A stretch of DNA of 60,000 nucleotides from Acanthaster planci (lineage: Eukaryota; Echinodermata; Asteroidea; Valvatida; Acanthasteridae). Below are positions 12,301 through 21,890 of the stretch, in pieces. Where the stretch lies: NCBI RefSeq assembly GCF_001949145.1, contig NW_019091384.1, positions 893,214 through 953,213 on the forward strand. The letters run 5' to 3'. Numbering within the stretch: position 1 is the stretch's first letter; the number at the start of each line of letters is the position of its first letter. The translations under genes and the position numbers were made by a program. The notes under the pieces are model-generated. The model did not search any database, had not been told where the DNA came from, and was given only the letters and a program-made list of their open reading frames with translations.

Positions 12301-15300
12301 AAAAAAACTTGAACTCAAGCTGAAAAACTGAATTCAAGAGAAGTCAGGGCCTAACATCCTTTGCAAATAACTGAATATTTCTTGCACATTTATGCTAAGG
12401 TGTCATATTTCTACTCCTTAAAAGTACTCACCACCTTAGTTCCTAAGTTGAATTCCTTCTGTATAATGTTGACTTCTGGAGAACCACTAAAATGACTCAA
12501 CTATTACAAATTGGTAACTATGGTAACAGAATACAGTTGATTGGACATGAACACCATCGTGTGTCAAACTTTTTATGTGATCATTGAAACTACAAGGTCT
12601 AAACAAACACTTCTGTGATTTTGATTAGGGTATTTGCAAGATGTGATCCTAATTGATTTGGTGTCTTGTTGCCTGCCTCGATCCTTAACTGGTCACACTG
12701 ATAGCCAGTGGTTTTGTCCTCGTCACAAACAAGGGTGCCAGAGTGTTCTTCATCTTTTTCCATATTCTCATGGTGGTCATCGTTGTCAAGTATGTTTGCC
12801 TTGTCCTTTATAAACCAATACATGGAGTGTGGTCCTTTGATCAAAATTTTGCAAACATTTATAAATGATTTCCCTTTGATATTTATGAAAAGATTTCCAG
12901 TGTTAGCAACATTTGCAAATGCATAATGCAGTCCTTGTTCAGGCTTAATTACACGGACCTGCTCAGCATGCAATACTTTTGCCAGCTTACCTTTACAAGG
13001 AGACTGAAGGCAACACACCATTCTAAATGCTGTGTCCATTCTACTTTGATCCAAGGAGATGCCATTATTACAATGGCTTCATCATGCCCACAGCTCACAC
13101 CTTCAGCAATGAGGGGCATGTGCACTTTGACTCGTCAGAATACCATGTTGGTTGAGGGAAATTTAATGTGTGGAACCAACAAATGTGGTATTACCACATA
13201 ATGGCTTCCAATCCTGGTCGGAGGATTGATAAATGGGTGTTTCGAGTTTAAGAATGCTCACATTATATGGTGGTATCACCACCGCGGTGGTTTCTAATGA
13301 GTCAATTCGGTGGTCCAACAGGGAATGCCCTAAATGAAGCGCACCTGAGGTCCTTCCGACGCGCATATGACATTTACCTCATCAATGTGACCCTATGCAG
13401 ACTTGCAGACATGCTTTCTTCCCGAATGGACCTTGCTTTCTGAAATACCACGTTAGCTCATTCTGGTTGCTTTGTGAGTCTGTAGGTGCCGTGCTGCTGT
13501 GGCATCCCCCAGGCCAGTTAACAAAGAGAGACTTGGCTGTTTTGAGTTTGCTTTTTTTCACTCTGACTTTTTGTTTTATTCCATCAGCATCTTCATAGCT
13601 TTCATTTTGGAAGTCTTCATGGTAGAGTACTCCCTGTCCAAGAATAAAACTGAGGGCGCCATTGAAAAGAAGATCGATGAGTTGGGACTTGGAGTTGACC
13701 TGTGAGTAGACCATAGTCATATTCTGACCTCAAGCTAGGTTGCACTCCACATTAAATGAGGGAAGCTTTGTTCATTTGCAGGGATTCACAGATATGACAA
13801 TGAAGCAGGTATTGACCTGACACAGTTTGCTTTTGTTTTGCGTGAAAGATGAATGGACCCTGTAGACTCAATGCTGTAAAGTGTTGGCTTTGACCCAAAG
13901 CCACAAATGTGTGGGCAAATAGATGCAGCTGTAGCTTTGGAAGCCCATCATTGACACGGATGACGGTTTCTTCAGGATTTGTGTACACTTCATGGATTGC
14001 CTCCTTTCAGTTTTAGATCAACCCTAACCCCCAAGGGACCATTGAAATCATGCCTATGCTTGTTGGATTCAGAATGGTTTGGGTTAATGGGCCTACCAAT
14101 TAAAACATGCTACTTTTGACACCAGAATGAGTAAAGCTTGGATTAAAGTGGTGTTCATACACCATGTAAAGAGACTTGATGTGAGGAATTATTTCTGAGG
14201 AAGAAGAGGATCATAACCTGATGTTTGGGTCACTGAGGCTTTACTGTCAGCAGGATTTATGACATGTTGACATAGGTTGACGGAAATAGTGCAAACAAAT
14301 TCCTATGGTTGTTCACAAAGCAATGCCTTGAGATGAGTTAGTTGTTGGAGATCTACTCAGAATGTCAAAAGCTAATCTCCCCACATTTTTGGCCCAATAA
14401 TCCACTTTTGGAGGAAAGAGTGAACACTTAAGCATCCCTTTTTCTTGTAAATAAAGAAATAAAGAAGAGATAGCAAAAACAGAAATTAAACAAATGAAAT
14501 TTTTGAAAGCAAGCAGACTTTGCCATGGATTGGGCAGTGTGTACCGAAGCATTGATTCACATTACAATTTTATGGCTTAACGCCTACATGTAAAAGAGTG
14601 ATGGTTTTGATGTCAGGTTGAGTATGTTTTTAAAAAAAGGTATGATGTAATTATCTGCATTGACCAATGTGGCATGAGTCCTGAGGGCATCGTGTCTTTA
14701 TTTTCATGTAAGGTTTTCCTCATCAGTGAGGTCGAATCAGTAGGCAGTTTGCAGTAAATGCACATTATTCCCCGGGCAACTCTCGCAGTCATTATGGGAA
14801 CTAGCCACTCAATCATGATTGTTAGTAATCATAGCTGGACCAATTATGCCCATCCACGCTTGGCATGGTTGTTTCGCTCGCTTGCTTTCTAGGTCAGTAA
14901 TAATGGGTTGAAGACGGAAACCTAAATTTTCACTATCTCTCATTTTGGCGGAAATCAGCCTCTTTGCTTGGATTTCGCTAATCAGGAATCAGAAAGTTGA
15001 CACCCAAAAAAGAAACAGCTTTAGGTAAATCAGCTAAAACAATTCAACCGAAATGTCGCTTGAAATTCTTGAAAGAAAAGTCCCAGGTTAGTATCTCGTC
15101 ACACTCAAGAATGTATGTGTGACTTTTCTGGTGTATTAGGCCATGAGCAGTGTAATCTTCTTCTTGTTGGCGTATCTATTATTAGAGTGCATGTATTCAT
15201 CTTAGGGATTGGGTGAAGTGGCTTTTGCAATTGCTTTCAAACGTAGAAAAATTGCACATTGCTTGTTTTGCTACCAGTGGTTCATATCATCCATGTTGCA

Positions 15301-16389
15301 AACTCCTCAGGAGCCATGCATAAAGTACATGTACAGTATGTTGGCACAATTACATTGCATGCCTTGCAAGGGGGGTTGGGGTTCCAGGGCAGTGTGGACA
15401 TACTCAGGGCAGTAAAACTGCTCACAGTAAATTGGCATGAAATCGATTGCACATTCTCCTATTTGTACCTACCAGAGCAAGCTTTTATTCAATCAGAATT
15501 GGTACAGCACCTTCCACACCTTTCGTGTGGATCATACCACGACCAATGTCATTGGTCTGATAACTTAAAGGGCAATATGGAATGTGGGTAGGGGGCACTG
15601 TGTGTATGCCATGCCTAAGGGGTTGGAGGAGGTCTGATGCAATCATTTTATGCATGCATACGTGTGTACTTTGAAAACAACCCCTCACTTTGCATATCGT
15701 TGGGTTTGGATGAAATGTTATATGCTTACTGTGTGCATGAAGGACGGAGGAAAACCAAAATAGGGCAAGTAAGCCGGTCAAGATAGACAAGCTCAACCTC
15801 ACAAGTGACATGGAAGGACAGAACTCCAACGCTGCTGATAAAAAGCCAACTGATCCTGGAATACGCTTCCGCATTGGGAAAAGTAAGCAGGAAAAGAGTT
15901 TGCTGTTGTACTTTCTTCTCAGTTCTTTATTTTTGAAATAATGGAGATAGTGTCTCTGACTTGGAATGTTGAAAAATGAGGTTATCAAGATTCAAATGTC
16001 ACAAATGTCAAAAGGAAAATGCCTGTTGTTAATGTTATATCTTATATGCCTGTCTGATCACAAAAAAAAGCTCAAAGAATGTTTGGGAAAATTCCTGCGA
16101 GACCTAATATGCCCACCTAAAACGTTAGCAGGAATATATTCTCAATAAATGCCTCGGTTATCTCTTTTTCTCAGAATAGCACCACTGAATCCATGGTCCA
16201 TCAACATTTTATCCCTTTCATGTGTTTTGGTACACCGCAGAGTCAAGAAATGTACAGGTGTCACTGCAGGCCATGTTTGAAGGGGAACTGGACGAGGAGA
16301 ACATGGGGCCCGAGACACTGGACGACATGGACGAACTCGATCCCGACGAGAATGAGCCGGTAGCTTACACCCTCAACAATGCCGTCTAA
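253..16389 (+). CDS. TPCN3: Two-pore cation channel, TPC3-like (5'-truncated, 16 coding exons in window)
   Basis: Two-pore channels have two six-helix domains per chain and work as dimers in endolysosomal membranes (TPC3 also at the plasma membrane), passing Na+ and/or Ca2+. The sixteen exons join in phase into 689 residues. Seen in order: domain I S2-S3 (residues about 1-70), S4 with WSRLLRPLFVVNF (about 68-80), S5 (about 95-118), filter I with TTANSPDVMMPAY (about 148-160), S6, an EF-hand linker (about 205-290), domain II S1-S3 (about 317-395), S4 with LRVMRMLR (about 407), S5, a luminal loop with NLT and NFT glycosylation sequons, filter II VNQWH (about 521-525), S6 and an acidic tail. The S6 text IFIAFILEVFMVEYSLS and the VNQWH filter fit TPC3 better than TPC1 or TPC2 as I remember them. 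S1 and the N-terminus are off the left edge. TPC family is near certain; the TPC3 subtype is probable and should be tested by phylogeny. Confidence 0.93.
1076..1198 (+). CDS. TPCN3: TPC exon b: domain I S3-S4
   Basis: It lies between the acceptor ...tttttag and GAG|gtgagt and encodes 41 residues. It finishes S3 (IMCVDMIIATILVEA) and carries the S4/S4-S5 segment RWSRLLRPLFVVNFPEMRE, the classic TPC signature region. Confidence 0.93.
1980..2098 (+). CDS. TPCN3: TPC exon c: domain I S4-S5 linker and S5
   Basis: It lies between the acceptor ...tctggcag and GA|gtaagt (phase 2). It encodes IRRSFRNIRRSLPEILAVL, which is strongly TPC-like, followed by a leucine/phenylalanine-rich S5 ending in LFAD. 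Confidence 0.95.
3459..3563 (+). CDS. TPCN3: TPC exon d: domain I pore helix and filter
   Basis: The acceptor is ...ttttgtag and the donor AT|gtgagt. It supplies the pore helix YFENIWELYILVTTANSPDVM. The Met codon is completed by the next exon, giving the family hallmark DVMMPAY across the junction. Confidence 0.95.
4216..4342 (+). CDS. TPCN3: TPC exon e: domain I S6
   Basis: The acceptor is ...tctctcag and the donor AAG|gtatca. It encodes MPAYDASGFYMIFFVVF and the rest of S6 through NYIFMSIFLAVIYKNYRKHL. The VIYKNYRKHL end resembles TPC2/TPC3 more than TPC1. Confidence 0.95.
4784..4985 (+). CDS. TPCN3: TPC exon f: I-II linker, first half of EF-hand pair
   Basis: The acceptor is ...catattcag and the donor GTTG|gtgagt. 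It encodes the cytosolic linker from NEVQTSVFLKRRKLAKAWDI to LWKVLDEDDDGYV. The first EF-like motif (around THDGKFVLTWE) is degenerate. The second begins a canonical loop that is cut by the intron after its eighth residue. Confidence 0.95.
5157..5382. mobile_element. Palindromic MITE, TA-flanked (family A)
   Basis: A TA dinucleotide flanks each end. The left end ATTCCAGAAATTAGGGGTCC is matched by the reverse complement of the right end (ATTCCAGGAATTAGGGGTCC). The arms continue inwards: GTGTCCCTATTACATCTGAC pairs with GTCAGATGTAACAGGGACAC. It is about 226 bp with no coding capacity and lies in a TPC intron. Structure and TA flanks suggest a Tc1/mariner-like non-autonomous element. Confidence 0.8.
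5456..5600 (+). CDS. TPCN3: TPC exon g: end of EF-hand and pre-domain II
   Basis: The acceptor is ...tgttcacag and the donor CATAA|gtaagt. It completes the EF-hand (EKREFLRIVDLLNVKL) and continues to KVSEFICKCVKHK, just before domain II S1. Confidence 0.9.
6182..6346 (+). CDS. TPCN3: TPC exon h: domain II S1-S2
   Basis: The acceptor is ...ctgtaccag and the donor AACAT|gtgagt. It encodes SFRYFFDVVIVANAMLIIAE (S1) and WFFLALFIVEILLKMYVFGF (S2). The final split codon gives Ile at the exon join (FWNIFDF). Confidence 0.95.
7350..7420 (+). CDS. TPCN3: TPC exon i: domain II S3
   Basis: The acceptor is ...tgtacacag and the donor CCCA|gtaagt. It encodes FDFVIVSTALIITVIEEIS (S3). Confidence 0.93.
7630..7711 (+). 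CDS. TPCN3: TPC exon j: domain II S4 voltage sensor
   Basis: The acceptor is ...gtattgcag and the donor AAAG|gtaaac. It encodes DYSGKALDFILSL, then the S4 segment LRVMRMLRVIQSIER, with three arginines spaced every third residue. Confidence 0.94.
8378..8438 (+). repeat. (TGGT)n microsatellite
   Basis: About fifteen uninterrupted TGGT units in a TPC intron. Open frames across it (Leu-Val-Gly-Trp repeats on +, Thr-Asn-Gln-Pro on -) are artefacts of the repeat. Confidence 0.97.
8564..8633 (+). CDS. TPCN3: TPC exon k: domain II S4-S5
   Basis: The acceptor is ...tctctgcag and the donor TTC|gtgagt (phase 0). It encodes YQVIISTITNIGPSILTFGG, linking S4 to S5. A long intron of about 2.95 kb follows. 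Confidence 0.9.
8634..11586 (+). other. Long TPC intron without recognised genes
   Basis: This is the intron between domain II S4 and S5. I see no coding exon of the channel in it. It holds one copy of a dispersed repeat near its 3' end (11474-11521). Open frames such as that at 9033-9353 (- strand) look like chance frames. Confidence 0.6.
11474..11521 (+). repeat. Dispersed repeat copy (CCCCTCAAACCATGCTGTAT)
   Basis: It shares about 45 bases with 33593-33640, including CCCCTCAAACCATGCTGTAT. A CCTCATAAATATTC word upstream has its reverse complement upstream of the other copy. Origin unknown. Confidence 0.6.
11587..11824 (+). CDS. TPCN3: TPC exon l: domain II S5, luminal loop and filter II
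   Basis: The acceptor is ...tccttgaag. It encodes S5 (VIFYVFAIVGMGAFHDLI), a luminal loop with CGTNLTNFTKSEF and two Cys, and the pore helix FELMIVNQWH. The reading frame runs on for a few codons to TAG, but the exon most plausibly ends after CAT-G, directly before ATATCCTTTT, a U12 donor. Confidence 0.9.
11825..12698 (+). other. U12-type AT-AC intron in the TPC gene
   Basis: The 5' end is ATATCCTTTT, matching the minor-spliceosome donor consensus. The 3' end has TCCTTAAC at 12682-12689, the U12 branch-site consensus, with the branch A about 10 bases before the terminal AC. Removing exactly this segment (phase 1) joins the filter VNQWH to VIASGFV in frame. No GT donor at this point gives the same join. 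U12 introns are known to be over-represented in voltage-gated cation channel genes. Confidence 0.88.
12044..12180 (+). repeat. Cluster of imperfect TTTTCCAC / GTGGAAAA and GTGAAAAG repeats
   Basis: Within the AT-AC intron, words such as GTGTGGAA, ATGGAAAATGTTTTCCAC, CTCATGTGAAAAGG and CTCAAGTGAAAAGG alternate in direct and inverted order. This gives a foldable, low-complexity block, possibly the inside of an old MITE. Confidence 0.55.
12699..12789 (+). CDS. TPCN3: TPC exon m: domain II post-filter and S6 start
   Basis: It begins TG-ATA-GCC after an intron ending ...CACAC. Joined to the preceding G it gives VNQWHVIASGFVLVTNKG without a break, then FFIFFHILMVVIVV (S6). The donor is CAA|gtatgt. 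Confidence 0.9.
13185..13282. repeat. Small inverted repeat in TPC intron
   Basis: GTGGTATTACCACATAATG (13185-13203) is imperfectly complementary to CATTATATGGTGGTATCACC and following bases (13261-13282). The loop is about 57 bases. Confidence 0.55.
13588..13701 (+). CDS. TPCN3: TPC exon n: end of S6 and cytosolic helix
   Basis: The acceptor is ...ttccatcag and the donor CCT|gtgagt. It encodes NIFIAFILEVFMVEYSLSKN, then EGAIEKKIDELGLGVDL, a segment typical of TPC3-like C-termini. Confidence 0.95.
15743..15882 (+). CDS. TPCN3: TPC exon o: C-terminal tail
   Basis: The acceptor is ...gcatgaag and the donor AAAA|gtaagc. The frame stays open from the previous exon (TEENQNRASKPVKIDKLNL, later GIRFRIGK). 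The tail is hydrophilic and poorly conserved, so support is the splice signals and phase only. Confidence 0.75.
16241..16389 (+). CDS. TPCN3: TPC last exon: acidic C-terminus and stop
   Basis: The acceptor is ...tacaccgcag. It encodes SRNVQVSLQAMFEGELDEE and a strongly acidic stretch, ending NEPVAYTLNNAV followed by TAA TAA. Confidence 0.82.
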
Positions 16390-17044
16390 TAATAAGGGGG
16401 TATGTCTGACCTCTTTGAATGGTGGCAGTAGGGAATGGTGAGACCTGCCAGAGGAATTGAGTTGTTGGGCAGCATGTCTTAAGAACTCACCAGGTGGGTA
16501 ACAGACTGGTGCTGCTGCAGCTTCTGTTTTCGTGAAGCAGGTTCAATTCCACTCATTACCACTGTCGTCAGATTGTTTCATTAGAAGTCACTGAGAGGGC
16601 ACTCTTGCTAGTAAGTGCTCTTAGAGGTAAGGAATTCTGTCTGTGCCTTGTATGTTGGAGATAAAGCGGGTTTCACTTTTACCGCTGCTGCCAGGCTTTG
16701 ATTGACCGTTTCGGAAAGGAGAAATGCCTCTTTTGTAACACCTTGGTGTTTGTACCAGAAAATCTTTCCGTCATTTCAACAAGAGTTACATTGCGTATAA
16801 TCTTACTTGTAATTAATCGTGTGTCATGATGGTACTCGTCTTTTAAACATATTAACTTTGAACTACTGTTCAAAATGTACAGGAATGATGCATGGAAAGA
16901 GGAGAGGAGGTGGGGAAAAAGTCTTCAAAAAGAGTCTTTTCAGTGCAGATTCTACTGTTCCATGTGCACTCAATTTACATGTGGATTGCTATTTTAAACT
17001 AACAGGTGTTTCATTTGCCTTGCAGATTAGTTATGGTTAATAAA
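16390..17044 (+). other. Probable TPC 3' UTR with AATAAA signal
   Basis: Non-coding sequence after the stop codon. The first AATAAA I see is at 17039-17044, so the transcript may end about 15-30 bases later. This is inferred from the hexamer alone. Confidence 0.4.
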
Positions 17045-17316
17045 TTACTTAAGTTTCATTTTCACTTTGTTTCATGAAATCGGTTGCAATGAATGATCAA
17101 TTCAGTATTCAGTACACTCTAAAGTAAATAATAGATATTATTATTAGACAAGAGGCTTTGTCCTATATATTGCATCTGTGTAAATATGCATTGTTTATTC
17201 TTGTTTTTCCAATAGTGTAATGAAAGCAATATTTTTTCAAATCACAGCTGTATTGGTTTGAATTTGAGCACTTAGTATTCAGTGGCATAATGGATCATTC
17301 TATAAATTGGGGGTCC

Positions 17317-17530
17317 AATTGTTTCCGTGACCCTGTCACATCTGACATGATTTTGTGTGTTCAGAACACATTCCGCAATTTCCAAGTATAATGAATTAAT
17401 GCACATTACCTGCCAGACAAATAGAAACATTTTTGAATTAATTTCAGTTACATTTCCATTTCAAATTACACTGGTCCAATGTATTTGGGGGACAAAAAAT
17501 GTCACGCTTTGGGACCCTGACTTTATAGCA
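17317..17530. mobile_element. Diverged copy of MITE family A
   Basis: It shares the left arm (AAATTGGGGGTCC, then GACCCTGTCACATCTGAC) and the central ATGAATTAATGCA text with the copy at 5157-5382. The right end is eroded (GGGACCCTGACTTTATAG). Confidence 0.65.
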
Positions 17531-19196
17531 CTCATATCCATAACAACCAGTATTCCCTTATATATTACATGGCCAGCGCCTTAAACGTATAGTTTTTGTC
17601 TGCAATTTATTTATATGGGTGATACTTACGTGCAGTACGCGTGGTTGCGGCTCTTCACAGAGAGAGCATTGCATACAGTGCATAGTGTATACATGAATGT
17701 GCACTTGGTAGGTGCATTGATGGCTTTTCACACAAACACACAAAGTTTAGGGCCACACCGATAAATGCAAAACACTGGTCACATTGTGTCTTCAGTCAGA
17801 TGAGGACATTTCTGAACTCATAAGTAACAGTTTTGCTTCTATAATAGAAAGAAACTGAATAGGTTCTCAAATGGTTAGATCAAAGTGTAAGACACCCTGA
17901 ACAGACTTTTTAAGTATGAACTGAGGCAGAACATGAATAATTCATCTGTGCATTTTTACTTTGGACTGACAAGGTACAAGGGCGACTTGTACACAAAGTT
18001 TACAAAACGATTTATTCAGGAACTGCACAAAATAAATAACGAATGTTTCACATTCATGCATTGGAAATAATCATTTCATTTGGTAGCAGATTGAATTTTA
18101 TTCTCCAATTGGCTTTGCCTCATGAAAGAGAACATTCAGTATGTCACCTTGTGAAATTATTCTGACCACTGCACTCAAAATATTCATTATTTGTGCCATA
18201 ATTCACCTGTTGTAGTAAAGATTTTCCTTACCGTACAGTTAACAATTTTGATGTATTTTTCCCGCCATACATTAACCATTTTCATCTGCCCTGTTCTTAA
18301 ATGAGCATTAATTCTGTTCTGCATTTATATTCTACTTAAAAAAAAAACCAGTTCCTATATAGCATTTCCATCAGTGTGCACGATGAATAAGATTATACAT
18401 ATATTGTTTGAATTACTCGCTTGGAAACCTGTTACAATTCATACCTCCATTGTTGCCAGCAGATCTATCTGTACACAAAGATACATAAATACATGGCCCT
18501 TTGCAACTGCGTGGAAGGTATTGCCTCTGACACAATAAATAATACAGAATGCAAATATAATTATGCAAACATATGTTGAGTTTACGAACATTTACACAGT
18601 GTGATTGGCTGTTCTTTGTTTTCCTGCGAGATGTAAATTCATCAGATGGGGAAGAACCAGTGGCACGGTAAGTTGCCGTTCATTGCTCTAAAGTCGTATT
18701 GCAATTATAAGCCATCAATGTGATCAATTTTGTGGTTACATCTGTTGGTACCACCAGCACCAGGAACACTGATGATAATTTTAAAGCAAAAAGTCCTTGA
18801 TTGCAGAAAATATTGAACCGATTTGATGCATTACATATATAAAATTTCAAACTTTAATTTCCGCTTCTATGTGAAAATTGGTCTCGTATTAGAAATGAAA
18901 GTTGATGTAGTTAGACGTATAAAGGGTGTTAGAGGAACATTCTTCAGGGCTCATACAGAATTAGTAATGTGCAGTCATGAGGTTAGATCAAGGTGGATTT
19001 TTTTGTTCATCTCGTGGTTGGCCACACCCTTGCAGGACTTCATTACATTCGAAGAATCCACCAAATTTGTGGTCTTTTTCACTATTAAAGTATTTATTAT
19101 ACAATGTAAAGGAGAAATGGCTAATTTTGATACATTATTATAAATGTAAGAAAAGTGCTGTTTATTTTTTCCTGTGTAAGAAAGAAATTATTGAAT

Positions 19197-19259
19197 CTTT
19201 AACCCTAACACTCCTCAGTCCTCCAACAGGTGAAGGATTGAGGAGGGTTAGGGTTAAAG
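19197..19259. repeat. 63-bp hairpin with telomere-like CCCTAA/TTAGGG arms
   Basis: The left arm CTTTAACCCTAACACTCCTC pairs with the right arm GAGGAGGGTTAGGGTTAAAG. The arms extend to about 28 bases with three mismatches and a 7-base loop. Confidence 0.8.
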
Positions 19260-20221
19260 CAGACAGGGAGTATGTTTCCAAATTGTCAAGTAGAACTGGT
19301 CAGTACGTACTGTCTTATCGATGAAGAGATGTGTATTCAGTGCGAGTTTCGAAGCACAACTGGCCTGAGCCTGCATGAGAATGAATAAATGAAATATGAA
19401 AAACCTGTAATACTTTTGGTGCAAGAGATGAATAGATAGAACCGCTATCCGCTCAGTTGGAATGACCCTGGGTACATTTCGAATATATATTTGATATTGC
19501 TTTGAGTTAGTGGCATTTGCAATGTTTTGTACCTGTGCTTTTGATTCCTCATGTAAGTTTATCCATTTGAAGAATATCAATGTTCATCGTGTGTTTTATG
19601 CTAGGCGTGAACAAAGTTTTTGAACGTTCAGTGATTATACTCATGTCATAGTAAAATAGGCTTTTGTCTGAGCCTATATAATTGGCAAAATACTGTGAGA
19701 GGCAAGTGGGGATTGTGGAGGTTTAAACGTGCAAGGAGTAATACGTTGGACGTTTTGCCAAAACTTTGGAGGGTGTGCATTTAAAGAAAAAAGCAGGGGA
19801 GATTGACTTTTGTCTGGTGGTCAGATTGTAACAACTTCATAATTTAGACTGAAAAAATGTTCTCTCCTAATTCAAAGAGCTGAGGGCCAGGGGGTTCTTC
19901 AGAATTTTTTTTGTTCAAAAAAAAAGTTGCTATTAGGAAAGCAATACAGTCGTTGTTGTGAAAGCTTACATTCTTACTGATTCAGACATTTGTAAAGAAA
20001 AAAACAGGTTTTGCATGGTACTATAGTTACTCAGTATGTATGCATAAGGTGGCAATTCCTAATATAGATCTACACCTTGTTATCATATTAAAATGTACAA
20101 TGAAGACGAGTAAACTGAATGATTTATCTTGACAAGATTTACGTGAAGCAGCATCACTTGGAAAGTTCTGTTGTGTGAGATGTGTGTTTTTAACAGTTGG
20201 AAACGTTTAAGGTGGGAAAAT

Positions 20222-20290
20222 GCCAGTCGCGTAAATCTGTGCTAGTGGATAGGGGGGGGTGACTGATAAAAATTGCCCAGTCGTGAAACG
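20222..20290 (+). mobile_element. Left-end fragment of the hAT-like CAGTGGCGTAAAT family
   Basis: CAGTCGCGTAAATCTGTGC followed by a G-rich run and TTGCCCAGTCGTGAAA resembles the left end of the element at 21510. The right end is not identifiable. Confidence 0.45.
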
Positions 20291-20762
20291 CGATATTTTG
20301 GGGTTCGAAATTTGGCCTTAGGCTGCCGGAGTATTAGCTACGCCACTGCTTTTGAACGGTTGGACGCACTGCGTCACAACAGTTGCGCACCCAGGATTCG
20401 TCCCTAGGAGAGGGGCTCAGACCGACATTTGCGCCCCCGGAGCTCATCGGATTCTCAAGCCCCTCCCCCGCAGCTAGCTGGGAGGTGTGATACGGTATCT
20501 TCGTTTTTCAGAAAGTGAAGAAAAAAGACAACCCCCTAAAATAGAGTGTCAGTGTCCTAGCTCTATGCTCCAACCCCATAAGGTGCACCACTGCATCAGA
20601 AACAGGAGTCTCCATGAGCAATAGAGGGATCCCAATACGACGCTTTTAGCGTCGATCTGCGCACTTCCACGTTTGAAAACGAGGCTGTATGTGTCAGCTT
20701 CAATTCTCAATAAGATCAGACGATTGAAAGTAAGGAGTCAAGACACAAAATACATAAAGGTA

Positions 20763-20877
20763 NNNNNNNNNNNNNNNNNNNNNNNNNNNNNNNNNNNNNN
20801 NNNNNNNNNNNNNNNNNNNNNNNNNNNNNNNNNNNNNNNNNNNNNNNNNNNNNNNNNNNNNNNNNNNNNNNNNNNNN
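20763..20877. other. Assembly gap (115 N)
   Basis: A run of N. Nothing can be read here, and open frames crossing it are meaningless. Confidence 1.
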
Positions 20878-21509
20878 ATTGACCGCAAACTAACGTACCT
20901 GCGATGGTCGTGTATCTTGTGCAGTGGGCGTGGTTTAAACTGAAGTAGCGTCACACTTGCAACCGGATACTGCATGTACTGTGTGGACTCTGCGGGCGCG
21001 CGCGGGGAAGTTCAACACAGAGAGCCTCGATTTCGATGTAGATATGCGCACACGGCGCTAATGTGAAATGCCGCTATTAAGAAAACGGACAGTGAACGGA
21101 CGCTGAGTGGCATCAGTTCAAGGTCTGTTTTGTTTGCAATTTATCCCAGATGTCGTGCGAACCCAACAGTTATTGGATCGGCAACTTAAAGGCGCGGGCC
21201 GATCCGAGTGGATGCCGACATGTGCTGATGGGCGTTGTACCGAGAATCGGCGTTCAGCTGTGTCGATGTCTCGCCAAGATAATTAATTCATGTAAAATAA
21301 ATCTTGCCCTACTTTTCCTTCTAGTGTCAACTGCTTCACTGTTTAAAAAGAAGAAGGAAAATTTTATTTAATAATGATGGAAATTGATCAGAAAGGAATA
21401 ATCACCCCCCCCCCGCCGGAGTGCTACATTTTGCATTGGTTGCCAACAATCCTTTTTTATAGCTCCATGATCAAACTGATTCTTTCATCTCCGCGTCTGT
21501 CTTCAGGCC

Positions 21510-21890
21510 CAGTGGCGTAAATTTGTGCAGGAAATTAGTGGGGTGGGGAAAGGTGGGGGTGTGTGATGACTTGCCCGGCTATGAAAATTTGAAAAGCGGG
21601 CGGACACCATATGACTCTATAAGAGGTCGGTGTTCATGATATTGACGTAGACCTGTAATATGTATTACATTCATACAGAATCTTACATCAGAATGGCATA
21701 TTTATGGGTTTTCGTTTTCCCTTTTTTGAGCTGTATTGAATGCATTTTAGTCGTTGGGAAGTCATAAAAATTCTTTACAGTCCGCTTCATATTTTGCTCG
21801 CCCAAAAAATTGGTAGGATTGTTCAATAGCTCATCTCCCCCACTTCAAAAAGTGTGAGGGGCATATAACCCCCCCGGATTTAAGCCCATG
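21510..21890. mobile_element. hAT-like non-autonomous element with perfect 8-bp target duplication
   Basis: The left end CAGTGGCGTAAATTTGTGC and the right end GGATTTAAGCCCATG form imperfect terminal inverted repeats. TTCAGGCC flanks both sides (21502-21509 and 21891-21898). It is 381 bp with no coding capacity. An 8-bp duplication and CA-GG-type ends are typical of the hAT superfamily. Confidence 0.82.

Noticed and set aside
12599-13054. 151-codon - strand frame
   Set aside because: It is antisense to TPC exon m and intron; no recognisable product.
15485-15988. 167-codon - strand frame
   Set aside because: It overlaps TPC exon o in antisense and shows no family resemblance.
20673-20975. Frames across the N run
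   Set aside because: The sequence is unknown there, so the translation is meaningless.
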